From an uncultured Bacteroidales bacterium (GTDB lineage: Bacteria; Bacteroidota; Bacteroidia; Bacteroidales; Bacteroidaceae), in assembly GCA_902801425.1 (NCBI GenBank), contig CADCIQ010000053.1, positions 1 through 47,899 of the forward strand: DNA of 47,899 nt, given 5' to 3'. The notes below the pieces were generated by a model, which made no database searches, was not told the origin of the DNA, and saw nothing but the letters and a program-made list of their open reading frames with translations. Below are positions 42,399 to 47,899 of the stretch, one piece after another (positions within the stretch are counted from its first letter, which is position 1; every line of letters begins with the position of its first letter). Made by a program: the position numbers and the translations under genes.

Positions 42399-43805
42399 AT
42401 GAAACATGTTATATTGACAATCATTGTACTTCTCAGTACAATTCCTGCACTATCGCAGAAGACATATTTCTGCTCGCCGAATGGTAGCGCAACTGCTAAA
42501 GGAACCATCAGTTCCCCAGTAGATTTCGTTACGGGCGTAGAGAAGATGTCTCGTGCAGACACATTGTATTGTCGCGGAGGTCAGTATAACTTGTCCGTTA
42601 CTGTTCATATTAAGAATAAGGACGGTTTCAAGGGTAACAATACGGTTATCATGGCTTACAAGAACGAAAAGCCTATTATGGATTTCCGCAAGCAGGAATA
42701 TGGAAAGCGCGGAATAATGGTTGAGTCTGACAATGTTTATATAAAAGGTCTAACCATTCGCTATACCGGCAAGAATGGTCTCTTCAATACTGGTTCATAT
42801 TGTATATTTGAGAATCTTGACGTTTATGGCAACGGCGATACTGGCGTTCAGATGAAGAACGGACACAGCAACCTGATTCTCAACTGTGACTCTCACGATA
42901 ATTTCGACTATAAGCTCAAGGGCATTGAAGCAGCCGACTTCGGCGGTAATGCCGACGGCTTTGCCGACAAGCAGTATTACGGTGGTGGAAACACCTATCG
43001 TGGCTGCCGTGCCTGGAATAACTCAGACGACGGTTGGGACTTCTACGCTCATTCTACCTCTTATTATGGTGGCACAATCATCGAGGATTGCATCTGCTAC
43101 GGCAATGGTCCAGAGGAGTACGATGTTCGCAAGCACGCTCGCTATGAGACTGACAAGGAATGGTTCGACCAGTTCAAGGGTGAGGGCATTGACATCACAG
43201 ATAACGACGGTCAGCCAGGGCACGTTTCACTCAGGCATTACACAAACTATGGCAACGGCAACGGCTTCAAGCTCGGTGGCAAGCGCACAGTTCATAATGT
43301 TACTGTGAAGAACTGCATATCAGTAAAGAACAGGGTGAAGGGATTCGACCAGAACAACAATCTCGGCAGCATGTGTCTGTATAACAACACCAGCTACCAG
43401 AATGGTGAAAATTTCGGATTCCACAACAAAGAGGATGGCGGTAAGCTTGCTATCCGTAACAGTATAAGCATCGATGGTCAGAGGGGCGATGTTTTGAGAA
43501 CTGCAACAACAGTTCACACAAACAACACCTGGGATACAGAAGGCATACAAGCCACAACACAGGATTTCAAGTCTGTTGACTATCAGAGATATATTCTCGC
43601 AAAACGTCAGACTGATGGTTCACTTGCCAAGACCCCATTGTTCCGCCTTACCCCAAACTCTAAGCTCCAAAATGCTGGTACATACGTTGGTACGCCTTAC
43701 GCAGGCGAAAGACCTGACATAGGTACATTCGAAAGTGGAAAACCTTCGAAGAACGATACTGACACTATTTACTCTGAGAGTTTCTCTGAGGCAATAAGTC
43801 TCTGA
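42399..43805 (+). CDS. secreted PL9-family pectate lyase
   Basis: Family 9 polysaccharide lyases cut polygalacturonate by calcium-assisted beta-elimination. The 468-residue protein has a signal peptide (MKHVILTIIVLLSTIPALS) and a right-handed parallel beta-helix with repeating N and G turns. The stretch FGGNADGFADKQYYGGGNTY followed by RGCRAWNNSDDGWDFY is the PL9 hallmark: Asp residues bind calcium, and a lysine in this region (as in 'ADKQ') is a candidate for the base. There is no added C-terminal sorting module; the end is a short hydrophilic tail. Demethylated pectin made by the two upstream pectinesterases is its natural substrate, so the three genes form a functional block with separate promoters. 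Confidence 0.93.
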   Translation: MKHVILTIIVLLSTIPALSQKTYFCSPNGSATAKGTISSPVDFVTGVEKMSRADTLYCRGGQYNLSVTVHIKNKDGFKGNNTVIMAYKNEKPIMDFRKQEYGKRGIMVESDNVYIKGLTIRYTGKNGLFNTGSYCIFENLDVYGNGDTGVQMKNGHSNLILNCDSHDNFDYKLKGIEAADFGGNADGFADKQYYGGGNTYRGCRAWNNSDDGWDFYAHSTSYYGGTIIEDCICYGNGPEEYDVRKHARYETDKEWFDQFKGEGIDITDNDGQPGHVSLRHYTNYGNGNGFKLGGKRTVHNVTVKNCISVKNRVKGFDQNNNLGSMCLYNNTSYQNGENFGFHNKEDGGKLAIRNSISIDGQRGDVLRTATTVHTNNTWDTEGIQATTQDFKSVDYQRYILAKRQTDGSLAKTPLFRLTPNSKLQNAGTYVGTPYAGERPDIGTFESGKPSKNDTDTIYSESFSEAISL

Positions 43806-43901
43806 ATCACTTAGGAATAAACTTGATGTTTCGTCACTAATAATCTAATATATATTAAAGGATCAGGTTAATGTATTATTGTTAAAAATTTTAGGTAAGA
43901 G

Positions 43902-43933
43902 AAGACGTAAGGAGCGCCTTACGTCTTTCTTTT
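43902..43933 (+). terminator. intrinsic terminator after the PL9 gene
   Basis: AAGACGTAAGG (43902-43912) pairs perfectly with CCTTACGTCTT (43917-43927), followed by TCTTTTTG. Confidence 0.85.
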
Positions 43934-43940
43934 TGTCTAA

Positions 43941-44010
43941 TAAACGTGAGTTCGACGAATTTATATCCTTCAATACAAATACGCACCTTTGGTGCTGAAC
44001 TGACAATTAT
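43941..44010. repeat. dispersed repeat with core AACGTGAGTTCGACGAA, copy between PL9 and cvfB
   Basis: It shares about 65 bp with 14168-14235 with only a few differences. It again lies in a 3' gap, directly after the PL9 terminator and abutting the cvfB stop (44013). Confidence 0.75.
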
Positions 44011-44012
44011 AC

Positions 44013-44888
44013 CTATACCAACTCTATGCCATCTTCCGTGATAGTGATGAGCCTGCGCTTATAGAGATCACCGATGGCACGCTTATAGGTCTTTTTGCTG
44101 ACACCAAACTGCTCCTTGATTTCCTCAGCACCACTCTTGTCACCTAAGCGACAACGCCCTCCACGATATTGCAGATAGCGAAGCAACTGCTCAGCAAAGT
44201 CCTCAGTATGCTGTCTGCCACTCTTCTGAAGGGCAATGTCAATCTTTCCGTCAGGACGAATCTTTGTGATATAAGCCTCAACCTTATCACCTGTATGTAT
44301 ATCCTTGAACACCTGAGAGTCGTAGAGCAAAGCACCATACTTATTATCTATGATTGCCTTGAAGCCGAGATCTGTCTTTTGCCAGATAAGAGCAGACACC
44401 TTATCACCTACATGAATACGCATACTATCCTCTTCATCCAGCTTCTCATTTGTCTTTATAAGCCTATCGTTTTCAAGCCATTTCTCAACCTTTGCGGAAG
44501 CCATGATGCGATAGCTCTCCTCATCAAGATGAACATGGACGATGTAAGAACGACCTGTCTCCATGCGCTTTTTCTGCTCACGGAACGGACAGAAGAGATC
44601 TTTCATCAGTCCCCAGTCGAGGAAAGCACCGAACTCATTAACCCAAGCCACTTCAAGATAGGCAAAATCACCCACCATAGCCTTTGGCTCAAGAGTGGTG
44701 GCCACACGACGCTCTTCATTATCGAGATAGACAAACACCTCTATCTCGTCACCAACCTCAAGGTCTTCAGGCACATAGCGTGTAGGGAGCAATATCTTAC
44801 CCTCATCGTCGCCCTCAAGGTACATACCGAAATCAACCTTCCAAGCCGCTTTCAGCAGATTCTTCTGTCCTAACAGTATTTTCTTCAT
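44013..44888 (-). CDS. cvfB: CvfB-type S1 RNA-binding protein
   Basis: The 291-residue protein matches the CvfB family (tandem S1 domains plus a C-terminal winged helix). S1 domains are seen at about 1-65 ([19 protein letters not shown]), 70-140 ([20 protein letters not shown]) and 150-215 ([20 protein letters not shown]). The winged helix at the end contains '[20 protein letters not shown]'. CvfB in Staphylococcus affects virulence gene expression by binding RNA; the role in Bacteroidales is not established. Its start lies 56 nt inside the 3' end of lolD in another frame, so the two are transcribed together and cvfB translation may depend on lolD. Confidence 0.9.
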   Translation of the reverse strand: MKKILLGQKNLLKAAWKVDFGMYLEGDDEGKILLPTRYVPEDLEVGDEIEVFVYLDNEERRVATTLEPKAMVGDFAYLEVAWVNEFGAFLDWGLMKDLFCPFREQKKRMETGRSYIVHVHLDEESYRIMASAKVEKWLENDRLIKTNEKLDEEDSMRIHVGDKVSALIWQKTDLGFKAIIDNKYGALLYDSQVFKDIHTGDKVEAYITKIRPDGKIDIALQKSGRQHTEDFAEQLLRYLQYRGGRCRLGDKSGAEEIKEQFGVSKKTYKRAIGDLYKRRLITITEDGIELV

Positions 44889-45540
44889 TGTTGTAGATCA
44901 TTCCATCTTTAAGGTGAATACATCTGTCGGTTATCTGTGACAATCCCTCATCGTGGGTTACAATGACGAAAGTCTGCCCGAACCTATCTCTGAGATCAAA
45001 GAACAACTGATGAAGCTCAGCCTTGTTCTTTGTGTCGAGCGAACCAGAAGGCTCGTCGGCAAAGATAACAGCAGGATTATTGACCAAGGCACGAGCCACA
45101 GCCACACGTTGCTTCTCACCACCAGAAAGCTCTGCCGGCTTATGAGAGGCGCGGTCAGCAAGTCCCATGAACTCAAGCAGTTCCTCTGCACGAGCCTTTG
45201 CCTCCTTCTTGCCCTTTCCTGCGATAAAGGCAGGAATCATGATGTTCTCAAGGGCTGTGAACTCAGGCAAGAGCTGATGAAACTGAAACACGAATCCGAT
45301 ATGCTGATTGCGGAAATCAGACAGTTTCTTGCCCGACAATTCATTGACAGAGACACCATCCACGACCACAGAACCAGAGTCTGCCTTGTCGAGAGTACCC
45401 ATAATCTGAAGGAGAGTAGTCTTTCCGGCACCACTTGGTCCGACGATACTCACGACCTCACCCTTGTCAATATGCAGGTCGATGCCTTTGAGCACTTGCA
45501 ACGAGCCAAAGGACTTAGTTATATTCTTTATGTCAATCAT
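44833..45540 (-). CDS. lolD: LolD-type lipoprotein-release ABC ATPase
   Basis: LolD energises LolC/E to release lipoproteins from the inner membrane. Walker A is [10 protein letters not shown] near residue 34, with '[19 protein letters not shown]' as the Q-loop region, [19 protein letters not shown] as signature and '[11 protein letters not shown]' as Walker B, then the switch His in VTHD. These phrases are typical of LolD/MacB-type ATPases. No permease gene adjoins it, which is common for Bacteroidetes lolD. The C-terminal tail (about 20 residues after MIYNNEENT) runs over the start of cvfB and has no family similarity. Confidence 0.9.
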   Translation of the reverse strand: MIDIKNITKSFGSLQVLKGIDLHIDKGEVVSIVGPSGAGKTTLLQIMGTLDKADSGSVVVDGVSVNELSGKKLSDFRNQHIGFVFQFHQLLPEFTALENIMIPAFIAGKGKKEAKARAEELLEFMGLADRASHKPAELSGGEKQRVAVARALVNNPAVIFADEPSGSLDTKNKAELHQLFFDLRDRFGQTFVIVTHDEGLSQITDRCIHLKDGMIYNNEENTVRTEESAESGLEG

Positions 45541-45601
45541 CTTTTTTATTTACAATTAACCATGTACAATGTACTATTTATTACTATGTACAATGTACTA
45601 T

Positions 45602-47731
45602 TTAGTCCTCTTTTCCTGTTATTTTCTTCTTCATATATTCCCAGAGGCTCTCCTGCTCCGTATGCTGAGCAGCGGCGAAGGTCATTGCATCAGGCTGACT
45701 TCCAAACTGATCCGGGAAGATAATCATTACATTCTTTTTATGATAGTAACGAGTCAATTCATCAGGCAGACGCTCCATAGCCGACTTATATGAAACCGTG
45801 CCTTGACGAGCCGTGATTACCACAAGCATGTGATGATTCTCTATGCTCTCTGCAAGTGAGATGAACCCGTTCCAATGCTCCATTTCCACATACTCCGCAC
45901 GCATAGACTTATGCCTTGCCTGTACGAAATTGGTGATAAACTCCAGAGTATCGCTTCTGCCATGGAACACGATACGGCAACCAAGACGCTCCGTAAGCCT
46001 TGATAACCTCTCCAGCCAACGATAGAAACCAGGCTCAAGCTCTGCACGCGAAGGTACGGCAACCTGAAAGGCACGCAAAGTATTCAGAGGAATCACGCAA
46101 CGAGCAATGATAATCTGACGGTTAAGAGAATGGAAAATACTCTGTGCGAACTGTCCCCAGAATTTACGCGTGGAGTTATCATGTATATGCTGTCCAAGAA
46201 TAATCTCCGAACAGTCATATTCCTTAAACGCATGATTAATACCGTTAGCAATATTTGTAGCCACACGAACCTGTGACAATACAGGCACATCAGCAGCAGC
46301 GGCCTTTTGTTGTATATGCTTGAGAAGTTGCTGTCCCTGTCGCTGATTATATGCCACATCCTCATCGTCATACACCACGTTAAGGGCTATCAATCCACGG
46401 TTCAGCTTTCTATTTCGCATCATTATACCGAGATCAAGCAACGTGTCGCAAGTCTCTGGATATTTCACAGGGATAAGAATCTTCTCATCATCCCCCTTAG
46501 GCTCCTCAAAGTTTGCGCCCTTATCTTGCTTCTCCTTCAAGACGATAGAACGTGCAGCACGATCCGTAATAATGGTGGAAATGATACAAGTGAAGAGAAT
46601 CATTATCACCACGCCATTGAGCACTCCATCATCAAGGAGGTATCTCCCTGGCTCTATCTCAAGTTTCATGCCTATCATTACGATAGCAATAGCACCAGCA
46701 GCATGGGCAGAGGTAAGTCCGAACATGAAATGTCCTTCCAATCTGCGCATACGGTAAACGAAAGCGCAGAAATATGCCGCCAGAGCCTTTCCAATCGTTC
46801 CAAACACCACCATACAAGCCATGACCATGATGATGTCGCCCCCAGCAAAGAGCAAGCGCACATTGATGAGCATACCAACACCGATAAGGAAATATGGAAT
46901 GAAAAGTGCATTACCTATAAACTCAAGCCTGTTCATCAAAGGTGACACCGTAGGGATGAACCTATTGAGTATCAAGCCCGAATAGAAAGCTCCAAAGATA
47001 CCCTCCAGACCTATGAGTTCACTTGCAGCTGCACTAAGGAACAACAGCGAAAGCACGAAGATGAACTGCATGACAGCATCGGAATATCTACGCAGGAAGT
47101 ATCTCGTGACACGAGGAATCACATACACGGTCACAGCACAATAAGCCGAGAACTTCACGGCGAACAATGCCCAGAATGCATATCCCGTACCGCCCGTGGC
47201 ACTACCCACAAGAGCTGCCATGGAAACAAGTGCTATGAATAGCGAAAACATGGAAGCACCTACCGAAAGCGTTGTTACGGTATGCTTCTGCAAACCATAC
47301 CTCGCTACTATCGGATAGGCTATAAGCGTATTACTCGACATGATACAGCCAATAAGCACAGACGCCATCTGACTATATCCAAGATACCATGTACAGGAGA
47401 AATAAGTCAAGACAAAAGGAACAAAGAAGGAGAGGAAACCATATCCCAGCACCTTTCGGTAATCATTCTTCAGCCCTTCCATATCCATCTCAAGTCCGGC
47501 AAGGAACATGATATAGAGAAGTCCAACCCTACCGAACAGCTCAAAGCTCGAATCGCGCTCCAGTATATTGAGACCATATTTGCCGACAATAACACCGGAA
47601 ATCACCATTCCGATGATATGAGGAATACGCAGTTTTCCCATGACAATAGGCGCAACAAGGATGATGCATAGCACCACGAAGAATATCAACGTGGGATTGG
47701 TAATTGGGAGATATTGCGAAATATCTAACAT
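45602..47731 (-). CDS. CPA2 cation:proton antiporter with C-terminal soluble domains
   Basis: I start at 47731 (MLDISQYLPITNPTLIFFVV, 709 residues); the frame to 47893 includes intergenic sequence and part of the asd promoter region. The first ~390 residues are a 12-helix Na+/H+ exchanger domain of the CPA2 type (IPHIIGMVISGVIVGKYGL, YIMFLAGLEMDMEG, SSNTLIAYPIVARYGL, EGIFGAFYSGLILNRFI). The C-terminal 300 residues contain two regions resembling universal stress protein folds (ILIPVKYPETCDTLLDLGIM and VAVPSRAELEPGFYRWLERL), with no TrkA or RCK domains. This differs from the antiporter at 11920, so the two are regulated differently. It follows asd divergently and precedes lolD by 61 nt. Confidence 0.85.
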   Translation of the reverse strand: MLDISQYLPITNPTLIFFVVLCIILVAPIVMGKLRIPHIIGMVISGVIVGKYGLNILERDSSFELFGRVGLLYIMFLAGLEMDMEGLKNDYRKVLGYGFLSFFVPFVLTYFSCTWYLGYSQMASVLIGCIMSSNTLIAYPIVARYGLQKHTVTTLSVGASMFSLFIALVSMAALVGSATGGTGYAFWALFAVKFSAYCAVTVYVIPRVTRYFLRRYSDAVMQFIFVLSLLFLSAAASELIGLEGIFGAFYSGLILNRFIPTVSPLMNRLEFIGNALFIPYFLIGVGMLINVRLLFAGGDIIMVMACMVVFGTIGKALAAYFCAFVYRMRRLEGHFMFGLTSAHAAGAIAIVMIGMKLEIEPGRYLLDDGVLNGVVIMILFTCIISTIITDRAARSIVLKEKQDKGANFEEPKGDDEKILIPVKYPETCDTLLDLGIMMRNRKLNRGLIALNVVYDDEDVAYNQRQGQQLLKHIQQKAAAADVPVLSQVRVATNIANGINHAFKEYDCSEIILGQHIHDNSTRKFWGQFAQSIFHSLNRQIIIARCVIPLNTLRAFQVAVPSRAELEPGFYRWLERLSRLTERLGCRIVFHGRSDTLEFITNFVQARHKSMRAEYVEMEHWNGFISLAESIENHHMLVVITARQGTVSYKSAMERLPDELTRYYHKKNVMIIFPDQFGSQPDAMTFAAAQHTEQESLWEYMKKKITGKED

Positions 47732-47812
47732 CGATTTATGTTTGTTTTCATCTTTTTGACTGCAAAATTGCAAAAAATTCGGCAAAATAGCGAATAATAT
47801 CCCGAAAATTAT

Positions 47813-47820
47813 TAATTTTG
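47813..47820 (+). promoter_or_regulatory. -7 box TAATTTTG for asd
   Basis: TAATTTTG matches TAnnTTTG, leaving a leader of about 45 nt before the asd start codon. Confidence 0.5.
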
Positions 47821-47868
47821 TACCGCAATTTTGAGATTTTTTATAACAACAACTAAAAATTAGAAGAA

Positions 47869-47899
47869 ATGAAAGTAGCAATTGTTGGTGCAAGTGGTG
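47869..47899 (+). CDS. asd: aspartate-semialdehyde dehydrogenase, 5' end only
   Basis: The last 31 bases encode MKVAIVGASG, the usual N-terminus of Asd with the start of its NADP-binding GxxGxxG loop. Asd makes aspartate semialdehyde for lysine, threonine, methionine and diaminopimelate synthesis. The gene runs off the right edge. Only ten residues are visible, so the call rests on this characteristic start and on the divergent promoter. Confidence 0.6.
   Translation, partial: MKVAIVGASG

Noticed and set aside
45843-46945. Plus-strand frames opposite the CPA2 antiporter (up to 212 codons)
   Set aside because: They lie antisense to a well-supported gene and show no family similarity or start signals.

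Overview
The window looks like a chromosomal segment from a member of the Bacteroidales, most probably a Prevotella-like species (Prevotellaceae). The evidence is direct. Promoters follow the Bacteroidetes pattern (a TTTG box about 19-20 nt before TAnnTTTG). The genes include a complete SprA-type type IX secretion translocon next to ruvA, meso-diaminopimelate dehydrogenase, LptB/MlaEF envelope transporters and pectinases with Bacteroidetes-style C-terminal tails. Intergenic DNA is rich in large palindromic repeats. No rRNA, tRNA, CRISPR array, intact transposase or prophage was recognised.

Layout. (1) 548-3877: a tightly coupled three-gene cluster encoding an SPL-like radical SAM enzyme, an ATP-grasp-like ligase and a WbqC-family protein; its product is unknown. 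(2) 4511-7174: envelope lipid transport, with lptB divergent from mlaE-mlaF. (3) 7578-14166: a DUF4332 protein, a PfkB sugar kinase overlapping a DUF4846 lipoprotein, peptidase T and a KefB-type antiporter. (4) 15736-31633: a long run on the minus strand, ruvA-sprA-nadB-dacB-ACT-UPF0210-degenerate sensor kinase-ddh. (5) 32466-34445: two small exported proteins of unknown function. (6) 34720-43805: a pectin-degradation block with two large CE8 pectinesterases (the first broken by a frameshift) and a PL9 pectate lyase. (7) 44013-47731: cvfB, lolD and a second CPA2 antiporter, with the first codons of asd entering at the right edge.

How it fits together. SprA is the outer-membrane channel of type IX secretion. 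The secreted pectin enzymes carry tails that resemble C-terminal sorting sequences, so export through SprA is a reasonable inference. Pectinesterases would demethylate pectin and the PL9 enzyme would cleave the resulting polygalacturonate. No SusC/SusD pair is present, so uptake must be encoded elsewhere.

The most unusual part of the window is its intergenic DNA. Three separate gaps hold arrays of exactly five 11-bp units with a WCC core, each followed by oppositely oriented units with the same 11-bp period. Other gaps hold long nested hairpins, a 173-bp MITE-like element in two copies, and 36-48 bp inverted repeat pairs abutting start codons. These, together with the radical SAM/ATP-grasp/WbqC cluster, are the best candidates for undescribed biology.
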